NCBI GenBank assembly: GCA_002331025.1
Contig: DCYG01000008.1
Location: 78,072 to 114,495 of the forward strand
Source: Firmicutes bacterium UBA2116
Lineage (GTDB): Bacteria > Bacillota > Clostridia > Tissierellales > Sedimentibacteraceae
Reading direction: 5' to 3'
DNA length: 36,424 nucleotides
The notes under the pieces are model-generated. The model was given only the letters and a program-made list of their open reading frames with translations, was not told where the DNA came from and made no database searches. A program made the position numbers and the translations under genes. Each line of letters opens with the position of its first letter. Position 1 is the stretch's first letter. Positions 8,107-15,928 of the stretch are shown here, in pieces.

Positions 8107-9317
8107 AAAGGATAATTACGGAATATAAAAAAGAAGCCTTGGCGTTTTTGTTTTTATTTGTTGCATGTATTATGTGGATGTATGCACTTTTCATTAATGA
8201 GCAGGCAACAAGCTATTATTCAGGCTCAAGCTACCGGTTGGAATCAAATCCCATAACCGTTAATGAGTTTAATCGTATAGTTGAAAAGATAAATGAAGGA
8301 AAATCAAGTGCAAAAAATATTACGGGCTGGTTTCAAAGCAATGATGAAAAAATAACCGATGAAAGAGATATATCCATAAGGTCCGATGTTATATATGCCT
8401 TTGGAAATATTCCTCATGAGTTAGGTGCAGTGGCTGAATACAGCTGTGCCTTTTCTTCTGATAAGGCATATGAGCTGTGGAAGTCCTATGATGCAGAAGG
8501 CGAATATGTGCTGATAGACAATGTAAGATACAAGGTTTTATCCGTACTTCACAATATGTCAGACATAATTATTGTAAATGCCAACGGGCAGTCTGAGTTA
8601 AAGGATGCCGAAATCATTGCAATGGAGGTCGAAAGCCATGAGGATGATTTTTGGTCACCGGAAGCATTTGAATACGAAAACTTTATAGAAAGCGATATTG
8701 TAATAAATTATACCGAGATAACGGGAATTTTGAGCTCTGTTGCTTCATTGCCCGCTTACGGTGTTTTTTCGGCTGTCTTGCTTAAATTAATATTTAAAAT
8801 TATAAAAAACCGAAGGAACACGGCGTATGTTTTTATGTTGTCTGCGATAGGTGTAATCTGGATTATTATCAATGTGGAAGTGTTTCAGCTTAGTTTTTAC
8901 ATACCTGAAAGCCTGATACCCGACAAGTGGTCAAATTTTGGATTCTGGGCAAGCAAAATGAATAACTTTAAAGCATATTTGAGGGATATAGCGCTGATGA
9001 AGGCTTATTACCCCGACTTATGCATTAAATATATGGCTGATTCTATGCTGCTTTGCTCCGTTCTATCTGCAATAATATTTTTGTTCTCTCTTAAAATGCT
9101 GGGAATTGGAACGGAACGTAAACTAATTGCAACGGAAATGCTCATTGCTCTGATACTATTTTTATCTTTTGCGACAGCCTGTGTAAACAATATAGCTGTC
9201 AAAACTCCGGGCTTTTATTGGATGGTGCTTCCCGGCTATATTTTAATCGACTATGCTGTTGATAAACTTAATATTAAGCATAAGTCTGTGAAGGATGTGA
9301 TACAATGTCTTCAATAA
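8103..9317 (+). CDS. Multi-pass membrane protein with MacB-like extracytoplasmic stretch
   Basis: No family is recognised with certainty. The 404 residues contain one N-terminal TM (about 12-31), a long extracytoplasmic region (about 32-203) and about five further hydrophobic helices (about 205-233, 241-266, 311-331, 341-362, 370-385). Residues about 119-150 (AYELWKSYDAEGEYVLID, then NVRYKVLSVL) match the look of the MacB periplasmic core domain, where an A-ELF-SED-iGk-I-I segment is followed by Y-VvGV. The C-terminal helices do not look like the usual FtsX permease arrangement. The start overlaps the adaptor gene by 4 bases (ATGA) and the end overlaps the ATPase gene by 13. A role as membrane partner of the adaptor is inferred. 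Confidence 0.6.
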   Translation: MKRIITEYKKEALAFLFLFVACIMWMYALFINEQATSYYSGSSYRLESNPITVNEFNRIVEKINEGKSSAKNITGWFQSNDEKITDERDISIRSDVIYAFGNIPHELGAVAEYSCAFSSDKAYELWKSYDAEGEYVLIDNVRYKVLSVLHNMSDIIIVNANGQSELKDAEIIAMEVESHEDDFWSPEAFEYENFIESDIVINYTEITGILSSVASLPAYGVFSAVLLKLIFKIIKNRRNTAYVFMLSAIGVIWIIINVEVFQLSFYIPESLIPDKWSNFGFWASKMNNFKAYLRDIALMKAYYPDLCIKYMADSMLLCSVLSAIIFLFSLKMLGIGTERKLIATEMLIALILFLSFATACVNNIAVKTPGFYWMVLPGYILIDYAVDKLNIKHKSVKDVIQCLQ

Positions 9318-10405
9318 GCCTGAAAAATATAACTAAACAATATTATCCTGACAGCTGTGCGGTTAAGGATTTAAACTTAGAAATAAAGCACAAAGAATTC
9401 ATAGTGCTGGTAGGACCGTCTGGATGCGGTAAATCAACAACTTTGAGAATGATAGCAGGGCTCGAAGAAATAACCGAGGGCAGTATGTACATAGACGAAA
9501 AAGAAGTAAACAGCGTTGAAGCAAAGGACAGAAACATAGCCATAGTATTTCAGGATTACGCTTTGTATCCTCACATGAATGTATATAACAATATGGCATT
9601 CGGACTTAAGATGAAAAAAATGAAAAGAGATGAAATAAAAGAAAGGATAGAAAAAACCTCCGAAATACTTGATATAAAAACTCTCCTTTACAGATATCCA
9701 TCCCAATTGTCAGGGGGAGAAAAGCAGAGGGTGGCGTTGGGCAGAGCCATGGTTAAAGAGCCCAAGGTCTTTTTATTGGATGAGCCTCTGTCTAATTTAG
9801 ATGCAGGTCTTAAAGCACGGATGAGATTGGAAATTATGACCCTTCACAAAAAGCTTGATGCCACGTTCGTATATGTTACCCACGACCAGACGGAGGCAAT
9901 GACGATGGCGGATAAAATAGCCGTTATGAAGGACGGCTTAGTCCTGCAATTCGACACTCCCTACAATGTATACAACAATCCAAATAATATATTCGTGGCA
10001 AAATTTATAGGTTCTCCCAGAATGAATGTATTTGAAGCGTATGTACAGTGCAGTGAAAACGGAGTTTCGATTAATAAGGATGGAGAAGTTATTTCTATAA
10101 ATAATTCAGATGCCGAAAGAATAAAAAAATACAGCAATCAAAAAATACTTGCGGGAGTCAGGCCCGAGCATATAAAAATACATAATGATAATAATTCAGA
10201 GGAAAACTTCTTAAGCGCAAAGCTTTATATAAAAGAAAACTCAGGACATGAGATATATTATCACTTCAGATCGGGAAAAGATGAGATTGATATAGTCGTA
10301 AGGTCGGTATCTGAAATGGATGCTGTGAACAACCATGAATATAAGCTCTGGATCGATCCCGAAAAAGTACATTTTTTTGATGCGGAAAACGGAAATAGAA
10401 TCTGA
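9305..10405 (+). CDS. ABC transporter ATPase, MalK/UgpC/MsmX class
   Basis: This 366-residue nucleotide-binding subunit likely powers the two sugar-type permeases. It has Walker A GPSGCGKST (38-46), Q-loop Q83, signature LSGGEKQ (135-141), Walker B VFLLDEP (155-161), D-loop SNLDA, and switch His193 (VTHDQTEAMTMADKI). A C-terminal TOBE/regulatory region follows (about 240-366, with VRPEHIKI). All ATPase motifs are canonical. Many Firmicutes share one MsmX ATPase among sugar importers, so a dedicated copy inside this operon is notable. It could also energise the adaptor/membrane-protein pair, though its sequence is of the importer class. Confidence 0.94.
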   Translation: MSSISLKNITKQYYPDSCAVKDLNLEIKHKEFIVLVGPSGCGKSTTLRMIAGLEEITEGSMYIDEKEVNSVEAKDRNIAIVFQDYALYPHMNVYNNMAFGLKMKKMKRDEIKERIEKTSEILDIKTLLYRYPSQLSGGEKQRVALGRAMVKEPKVFLLDEPLSNLDAGLKARMRLEIMTLHKKLDATFVYVTHDQTEAMTMADKIAVMKDGLVLQFDTPYNVYNNPNNIFVAKFIGSPRMNVFEAYVQCSENGVSINKDGEVISINNSDAERIKKYSNQKILAGVRPEHIKIHNDNNSEENFLSAKLYIKENSGHEIYYHFRSGKDEIDIVVRSVSEMDAVNNHEYKLWIDPEKVHFFDAENGNRI

Positions 10406-10511
10406 TAAAAAACTTTCTTATTTTCCTTGCGGAAGTTTATAAATTATAGTACAATTAAAGAGAACATAAGTTCGATAACGATAAATTATAAATATATGGA
10501 GGAAAATGGCT

Positions 10512-10877
10512 GTGACTAATATTAAAAGATATCATGTGAATGAAGAATGTGCGTGGTCAGAAATGGTAGAGGCCGGAGATTTTGTGTTTTTGAATTTCTG
10601 CGTAGGAAATGTCGGACAATCGATTGAAGCGCAGGTGCACGGTGCACTTGACGATATGGAAAATCATCTGAAACAGATTGGTCTGACCTTAGAGTCTGTG
10701 GTCAAGGTGGACGTATTATTAAGGGATGCCTGGAATATACCTATAATGGAAAATGTATTTAAAGAGCGTTTCACCGGTCAGTATCCGGCAAGAAAAACGA
10801 TACAGACGGATTTTGCACATGCTGGCGGTCCGGAGGGATTGCATGTACAGATTGATGCAATTGCATATAGGAAATAG
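10512..10877 (+). CDS. RidA/YjgF family protein
   Basis: Family members deaminate reactive enamine/imine intermediates such as 2-aminoacrylate and form trimers. The chain is about 121 residues, the usual length. The conserved ligand-binding Arg is present in YPARKT, and the C-terminus (VQIDAIAYRK) matches the family's terminal strand. The start is ambiguous. The ATG at 10506 lies only 3 bases from GGAGG (10498-10502), while the GTG at 10512 lies 9 bases from it, so GTG is preferred. It seems to be a single gene; the neighbours give no pathway. Confidence 0.9.
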   Translation: MTNIKRYHVNEECAWSEMVEAGDFVFLNFCVGNVGQSIEAQVHGALDDMENHLKQIGLTLESVVKVDVLLRDAWNIPIMENVFKERFTGQYPARKTIQTDFAHAGGPEGLHVQIDAIAYRK

Positions 10878-10982
10878 GCATTTTTGTTCTTACTCAAAAC
10901 ATAATGGAAATATTTTGCTGAAGCTTGTATAATAGAGACGGGGTACATACTGATTCAGTTATAAAATTTTTATAAAATTTTA

Positions 10983-11013
10983 TTGACCCTTACACCGCGT
11001 AAGGCTTTATCCT
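10983..11013 (+). promoter_or_regulatory. MerR-type promoter with 19-bp spacer and central dyad
   Basis: TTGACC (10983-10988) and TATCCT (11008-11013) are separated by 19 bp, too long for normal RNA polymerase. A perfect 6-bp inverted repeat, CCTTAC (10988-10993) and GTAAGG (10999-11004), sits in the spacer. This is the hallmark of promoters that MerR-family proteins activate by untwisting the DNA. It directly precedes the MerR-family gene, which suggests autoregulation. Confidence 0.85.
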
Positions 11014-11035
11014 AAGTATAGAGAGGTGATGTGCA

Positions 11036-12559
11036 ATGCAAAGAATTGGTGAAGTTTCTGCGATGTATGATATTTCTAACAGAACCCTGCATTATTGGGA
11101 AGAATCCGGCATTTTAAAAAGCTGCAGGATGGAAAATGGTTACAGATATTACGATGATTATAATATTGCAAGAATAAAACAGATTATAATGCTTCGTAAG
11201 CTTAAGCTTCCCATACAAGGTATCCATCGTATTTTTGCGTCGGGAGAGCTTTCTGTTGCTATAGAAGTCCTGACAAATCATCTTGAGCAGACTAACCACA
11301 AAGCAGATGAGCTCAGAGCATTGAGCATTGTTTTGGAAAGACTTATACAGGTGGTAAAGGATCAGGGAGACCCGAATCAAATATTCAAATATCTTGACGT
11401 GCCTGAAAACTCTGCCATTCTAAAGCTGAAAGATGCACTTCGGATTGCGCTCTCAGAAAGGGATGGTGATATGTCGGAAAGTTATAGTAATAATGATGTA
11501 AGAATTGTAAATTTACCAAGGATGACTTTTGCAAGCTATGCAGTTGTAAGCGATACCCCGGAAAATGATTGTTGGGAAAAGATTTACGGGCTTATTGTTG
11601 AATATTCTCTGGAACAAAAACCCGGGTTCAGACATTTCGGTTTTGGTTTTAATAATTCAAACGGAGAATACGGATATGGAATATTGGTAGTAGTACCTGA
11701 AAATTTCAGAGTACCTGAGCCGTTTATCCGTAAGGAATTTGATGGAGGACTTTTTGCGGCACTCCCAACATACCTGACTATTATAGGAGAACGCTGGGAT
11801 CAATTAAATGAATGGCTGCGTGGAAATGAAGATTATGAACTGGATTGGCATCCGGAAATACTGAGGGATTACCTGGAAGAATGTATTGACTATAAAACAT
11901 TCTCATCAAAAGAAACAGAGGATTCTAAAAAGCAGCTTGACCTTCTGCTTCCAATCAAGAGGATATCTGAATCCGAAGGAGAGAAAGACCATAGTATCCA
12001 AGAAGTTTTTTTAGAGCTTGAGCCAAAAAAGGTACTGCTCCCGGATATAACTCTCGGGGGGTGTCTTTATGAGCTAAAAGATAAAAAGCTCCCGTGGAAA
12101 AAGAGTGTTCCGTGGTATAAGCTTGCTCAGGCAATATATAAGTCCGGTAAGGATTTCGGAAGCAGGATGATAGCGGGCAATAATACGTTTACACTAGTTT
12201 TTGGTGAAACGGCACTTCCTTTTCCGTTTTATGCTGCAGGAAAAGGCGGATTTGCTAATAAAGTTTTTGCGGCGGTAGAGATTGTAAAATCCTTTGAAAG
12301 TTATCCCGATGGGCTTGAAGAGAGAGTTTTGCCATCCGGGAAGTATCTCTTGTTCAGTACGTGGATATGTCCTGAAAGAGTGACGACAAAGAAATTGCCG
12401 CTGCAAAAACTTTACAATGCCGCTGCAGAATATATTCGGGAAAATAACATGGAAGCAGATATGGAATACTGTCTGGAAAGAGAGTATCGAAAGGATGGTA
12501 GAAATACTGACAGGATAGAATTGTATATTCCGTTGAATAACGGGAAAAGACCTTATTGA
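11036..12559 (+). CDS. MerR-family regulator with tandem GyrI-like effector domains
   Basis: This is a transcription factor of 507 residues, far longer than simple MerR proteins. The N-terminal winged helix (1-70) has IGEVSAMYDISNRTLHYWEESGIL and NGYRYYDDYNIARI in consecutive positions, followed by a helical dimerisation segment (about 75-115). Two ligand-binding-like regions of the GyrI/AraC-effector type follow: about 155-290 (MTFASYAVVSDTPENDCW onward) and about 325-505 (AQAIYKSGKDF and KYLLFSTW regions). The ribosome binding site is GAGAGGTG. Its own promoter has the MerR 19-bp spacer. The effector may be a hydrophobic or cationic compound, as for BmrR relatives (inference). No efflux pump lies beside it. 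Confidence 0.88.
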   Translation: MQRIGEVSAMYDISNRTLHYWEESGILKSCRMENGYRYYDDYNIARIKQIIMLRKLKLPIQGIHRIFASGELSVAIEVLTNHLEQTNHKADELRALSIVLERLIQVVKDQGDPNQIFKYLDVPENSAILKLKDALRIALSERDGDMSESYSNNDVRIVNLPRMTFASYAVVSDTPENDCWEKIYGLIVEYSLEQKPGFRHFGFGFNNSNGEYGYGILVVVPENFRVPEPFIRKEFDGGLFAALPTYLTIIGERWDQLNEWLRGNEDYELDWHPEILRDYLEECIDYKTFSSKETEDSKKQLDLLLPIKRISESEGEKDHSIQEVFLELEPKKVLLPDITLGGCLYELKDKKLPWKKSVPWYKLAQAIYKSGKDFGSRMIAGNNTFTLVFGETALPFPFYAAGKGGFANKVFAAVEIVKSFESYPDGLEERVLPSGKYLLFSTWICPERVTTKKLPLQKLYNAAAEYIRENNMEADMEYCLEREYRKDGRNTDRIELYIPLNNGKRPY

Positions 12560-12654
12560 ACTCGGTGGCAAGGGGCTGACAGGCCCTGAGCCATGTTCAT
12601 GGATAAATTCCCAAAGTTAAAAGGACAGTAAGACATTTAATCCTCATATAGAGA

Positions 12655-13215
12655 TTAATAAAAAATCAATCCTGCAAAACCTGATACAACTATGATTAAT
12701 ACAGGGTTTGGTTTATACTTTCTCAATAATAATAAGGAGATGGTAAATACAATTATTGCAACAATGTTTATATCTGCATTATCAAAATTAAATGATGAGG
12801 TTCCCAAAAAGGCAATCATGATAATTGTGGATGCTGCAGATGCAATAAGACCAACAGAGCTGGAACGCAATCCTTTTAATACATTTGAGATGCTGTCAAT
12901 GTCCTTATGTTTCTTAAAGAAATTATATAAAACAATCGAAACAATAAACCCGGATAAAATACTTCCTAAAGTGGCAGCAATAGCTCCCGGTATGCCTGCA
13001 ATGCGTATTCCTACAAAAGAAGCAGTATTAACTACCAAAGGTCCGGGCGTCATCTGAGAAATTGCAATAATATCTGTATATTCTTGTAATGTAAGCCAGT
13101 TATAAGAATTCACCACCTGTTCTTGTATTAGCGGTATAATAGCATACCCGCCACCAATACTGAGCAAACCAATCTGTAAAAAGCTTGTAAGCAAAGTAAA
13201 AATAATTTTATTCAC
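12655..13215 (-). CDS. Chromate-transporter family protein, second half
   Basis: This is a membrane protein of the ChrA family (186 residues), one of two half-size proteins encoded in tandem. Motifs are IGGGYAIIPLIQEQVV, ISQMTPGPLVVNTASFVG and IAGIPGAIAATLG. It begins with GTG; the GTGAATAA overlap with the upstream gene is 8 bases and a GGGGG-type ribosome binding site precedes it. Paired short ChrA proteins are thought to act together as chromate/sulfate-type anion transporters. Chromate export has not been shown for all members, so the substrate is left open. Confidence 0.88.
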   Translation of the reverse strand: MNKIIFTLLTSFLQIGLLSIGGGYAIIPLIQEQVVNSYNWLTLQEYTDIIAISQMTPGPLVVNTASFVGIRIAGIPGAIAATLGSILSGFIVSIVLYNFFKKHKDIDSISNVLKGLRSSSVGLIASAASTIIMIAFLGTSSFNFDNADINIVAIIVFTISLLLLRKYKPNPVLIIVVSGFAGLIFY

Positions 13216-13786
13216 CTCTGATTCCCCCTTGTTTCATTTTTATATAAGCTTGGATAAAACATAGAATAGAGCAGAAAATAATAATAACCAGAACATTGAT
13301 GTTAAAAACAAAATTAGCGAAAAATGTAATGGGGGCCATTAAAGTTAACAGCAAATTTTTTTCTCTTATAATTCCTTGCCACATATCGATTAATATATCA
13401 ACAATTGTGGCAGCAACTCCGGCTTCCATCCCTTTTAATATTGCAGAGATGACTCTGTTGTCTCTAAAGGATTTATAGAAAAAAGATATAACTGATAATA
13501 TTATCAAGGGAGGTAATACAGTTCCGATACAAGTAATAATTGCACCTGTAATTCCGGCGATACGATAACCTGCTAATACAGCAATATTAACTGCAATAGC
13601 ACCTGGAGTTGATTGTGCGATTGCAGCCATGTCTAATAGTTCCTGTTCACTGATTAAAGCTAAATCATTAACGAAATATTTGCGCATCATAGGAATAACT
13701 ATATATCCTCCTCCAAAAGTAAAAGCACTGATAGAAAATGTGATTCTAAAAAGCGAAAAATATAGCTTTAATTTTTTTAGTCTCAT
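13208..13786 (-). CDS. Chromate-transporter family protein, first half
   Basis: This is the first of the two short ChrA-family membrane proteins (192 residues). Motifs are FTFGGGYIVIPMMRKYF, IAQSTPGAIAVNIAVLAGYR and IAGITGAI, equivalent to those of the partner, so the two are paralogous halves of the two-domain ChrA fold. The ATG at 13786 is chosen because GAGGG precedes it and MRLKKLKLYFSLF is a normal start for the family. The longer open frame to 13879 would run into promoter DNA. It is divergent from a LysR gene that is its likely regulator. Confidence 0.88.
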   Translation of the reverse strand: MRLKKLKLYFSLFRITFSISAFTFGGGYIVIPMMRKYFVNDLALISEQELLDMAAIAQSTPGAIAVNIAVLAGYRIAGITGAIITCIGTVLPPLIILSVISFFYKSFRDNRVISAILKGMEAGVAATIVDILIDMWQGIIREKNLLLTLMAPITFFANFVFNINVLVIIIFCSILCFIQAYIKMKQGGIRGE

Positions 13787-13801
13787 AATAGTGAACCCTC
13801 C

Positions 13802-13813
13802 GATAAATTTATC
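13802..13813. promoter_or_regulatory. 12-bp palindrome in the chrA/lysR divergent region
   Basis: GATAAATTTATC is a perfect palindrome lying 16 bases upstream of the transporter start, between the divergently transcribed transporter and LysR genes. LysR proteins bind short AT-rich dyads of this kind, so it is a candidate operator. The function is inferred from position only. Confidence 0.35.
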
Positions 13814-13908
13814 CTCAACATTGCTTATTATATATCTTGACTCAATATAAGTATAATAGTACAATTTTATACAATACATAACTAAAGGGTAATGAATCAG
13901 GAGTAAAT

Positions 13909-14796
13909 ATGAAAATAAGACATCTGCGTATTTTTAAGATAGTATGTGAAGAAGAAAGCATTACAAAGGCGGCAGAAAGGCTATTCATGACACAACCGGC
14001 AGTTTCCAGTGCAATCGGTGAGTTAGAAAGTCATTTAGGTGTGTATTTATTTGATAGAATTTCAAGAAGGATTTATTTAAATGAAACAGGCAAATTATTC
14101 TTGGCAAAGGTAATAAAGCTGTTAGAATTGTATGACGATTTAGAAAAGAATGTCAGAGATCTGGAAGACAATGCAACTATTAAAATCGGATCGAGTATAA
14201 CTATAGCGAACTTTATTTTGCCCAAAGCAATAGTGCAATTTGAAAAAATTTATAAAAATACTCCGACAAAAGTTATAGTCGGAAATGCCAGAGGAATTGA
14301 AGACATGCTATATAATAACGAAATTGATATGGGCTTAATTGAAGGGATTATCTATAATGAAGAATTAGTAAAAATTCCATTCTCATCCTACAAATTAGCA
14401 ATAATATGTTCTCCCATGCATAAATTGGCCTCAGAAGAACCTGTAGATATCAATAAGTTAGTACAAGAAAGATTATTACTTAGAGAAAAAGGCAGTGCAA
14501 TCCGTGATGTCTTTGACAGTGCATTATTGTTAGATAATTTAAAAGCAAATCCCGAGTGGATAAGTATAAATTCACAAGCCCTTATTCATGCAGTAAAACA
14601 AAATTTAGGAATAAGTGTGTTACCTAAAATTCTGATAGAAGAAGAAATCAACAATGGTGAAATTTTTGAAATAAAGGTAAATGATTTTGAGTTAGTTAAT
14701 ATAAATCATATTGTATTTCATAAAGATAAGTTTCAAACAAAGAGCTTTAAAACGTTGATTGAAATAATTGAAAATAAAGTAAATGATAAGACATGA
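13909..14796 (+). CDS. LysR-family transcriptional regulator
   Basis: This 295-residue regulator has an N-terminal helix-turn-helix (about 1-62, containing SITKAAERLFMTQPAVSSAI) and a C-terminal periplasmic-binding-protein-like effector domain (about 88-295, starting IKIGSSITIANFILP). It resembles the CysL/CbbR branch of the family. The ribosome binding site is AGGAG. It is divergent from the two chrA-type genes and is followed 72 bases later by a flavin oxidoreductase. By the common rule for LysR genes it probably controls the divergent genes, perhaps the oxidoreductase too (inference). Confidence 0.92.
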   Translation: MKIRHLRIFKIVCEEESITKAAERLFMTQPAVSSAIGELESHLGVYLFDRISRRIYLNETGKLFLAKVIKLLELYDDLEKNVRDLEDNATIKIGSSITIANFILPKAIVQFEKIYKNTPTKVIVGNARGIEDMLYNNEIDMGLIEGIIYNEELVKIPFSSYKLAIICSPMHKLASEEPVDINKLVQERLLLREKGSAIRDVFDSALLLDNLKANPEWISINSQALIHAVKQNLGISVLPKILIEEEINNGEIFEIKVNDFELVNINHIVFHKDKFQTKSFKTLIEIIENKVNDKT

Positions 14797-14868
14797 GAGG
14801 TAAAATGCTTATGGTAAGATGTGTTTGGCTTATGTGAGAAGTGATAATAATAAATCAGGAGGAAGAAT

Positions 14869-15873
14869 ATGAGTATTATAAATAAACCAATGCGTATCAA
14901 AAATACAGAGCTTCGTAACCGCCTAGTCATGCCGCCGATGGCAACTGCCAAAGCAGAAAACGACGGTAAAGTTACAGAGCAGTTATGTGACTACTACGCT
15001 GAAAAATCCAATGGAGGATATATTGGATTGATTATAACAGAGCATAGTTATATAAGTCCGGAAGGAAAGGCCAGTAAAGGGCAACTATCCGTATCGGATG
15101 ACGATGATATTGCCGGATTAAAAAAATTGGTATCAGCAGTTCATCAAAACGATACAAAAGTGATGGCCCAGATTAACCATGCAGGAGGAGCAGCAATACA
15201 AGAAATTACAGGACACGAGCCTTTAAGTGCCAGTTCCGTTAAAATTCCGAGACCGACGGCAACAGAAATATTACCTAGAGAAATGGACAGTAAAGATATT
15301 GAAAAAGTTATAGGAGATTTCGCTCGTGCAGCAAGCAGAGCAAAAGAAGCCGGCTTTGACGGTGTGGAAATTCATTCCGCCCATGGCTATTTGTTAAATC
15401 AGTTTTTCTCACCTTTGACAAATAAAAGGGACGATGAATATGCCGGAACTTCAATCTATGGAAGAATAAAGCTGCATCTGGAGATCATAAGTGCTGTTCG
15501 GAAGGCGGTTGGCAATGATTATCCGGTTGCCTTAAGATTAGGAGCCTGCGATTATATGGACGGTGGAAGTACATTAAATGACAGTGTTTTTGCGGCAAAA
15601 GAATTTGAAAGAGCGGGAATAGATTTATTGGATATATCAGGCGGCTTTTGTGGATATGTACGCCCCGGTGTAAAAGAACAAGGTTACTTCGGTGAGCTGA
15701 CAGAAGCAATTAAAAACAATGTTACTATTCCGGTTATATTAACAGGAGGAATTGTGGATATAGGAGCGGCGGAAGCCCTGTTAAACAATAACAAAGCAGA
15801 TTTAATAGGTGTTGGAAGAGCTATACTGAAAGACTCCGAATGGGCAGGAAGAGCCATATCTTCATTGAAATAA
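14869..15873 (+). CDS. Old yellow enzyme family NAD(P)H:flavin oxidoreductase
   Basis: This FMN-dependent ene-reductase-like enzyme has 334 residues, the size of short single-domain OYE proteins such as YqjM. It has no C-terminal iron-sulfur/FAD extension of the 2,4-dienoyl-CoA reductase kind. A TIM barrel is evident from MPPMATAKAE near the N-terminus, FMN-contacting QINHAGG (101-107), and the substrate-binding pair H169/H172 in EIHSAHGYLLNQFFSP with the catalytic Tyr at 174. The phosphate-binding C-terminal segment is ILTGGI to IGVGRAIL. The usual DEYGG is DEYAG here. It may reduce electrophilic alkenes or nitro compounds; pairing with an anion transporter under a LysR gene is suggestive only. 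Confidence 0.92.
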   Translation: MSIINKPMRIKNTELRNRLVMPPMATAKAENDGKVTEQLCDYYAEKSNGGYIGLIITEHSYISPEGKASKGQLSVSDDDDIAGLKKLVSAVHQNDTKVMAQINHAGGAAIQEITGHEPLSASSVKIPRPTATEILPREMDSKDIEKVIGDFARAASRAKEAGFDGVEIHSAHGYLLNQFFSPLTNKRDDEYAGTSIYGRIKLHLEIISAVRKAVGNDYPVALRLGACDYMDGGSTLNDSVFAAKEFERAGIDLLDISGGFCGYVRPGVKEQGYFGELTEAIKNNVTIPVILTGGIVDIGAAEALLNNNKADLIGVGRAILKDSEWAGRAISSLK

Positions 15874-15882
15874 GAGTATAAA

Positions 15883-15921
15883 AAAGGTGAAGTACCGGTC
15901 TTGTGACCTGACTTCACCTTT
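15883..15921. terminator. Bidirectional intrinsic terminator
   Basis: A perfect 11-bp stem, AAAGGTGAAGT (15883-15893) and ACTTCACCTTT (15911-15921), encloses a second GGTC/GACC pairing. A-rich and T-rich flanks lie on both sides. It sits between the convergent oxidoreductase and chemoreceptor genes and can stop transcription from both. Confidence 0.85.
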
Positions 15922-15928
15922 GTGTTAT

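Noticed and set aside
10410..10438. AAACTT/AAGTTT pairing after the MalK-type ATPase gene as a terminator
   Set aside because: The stem is short and AT-rich with a long loop and no T run, so it is not listed as a terminator.
12573..12602. Two small hairpins between the convergent MerR and chrA-type genes
   Set aside because: The stems are only 4-5 bp, one has a two-base loop, and neither is followed by a T tract.
13787..13879. Longer N-terminus for the first chrA-type protein
   Set aside because: The added 31 residues are not family-like and cover the divergent promoter; a good ribosome binding site precedes the inner ATG.
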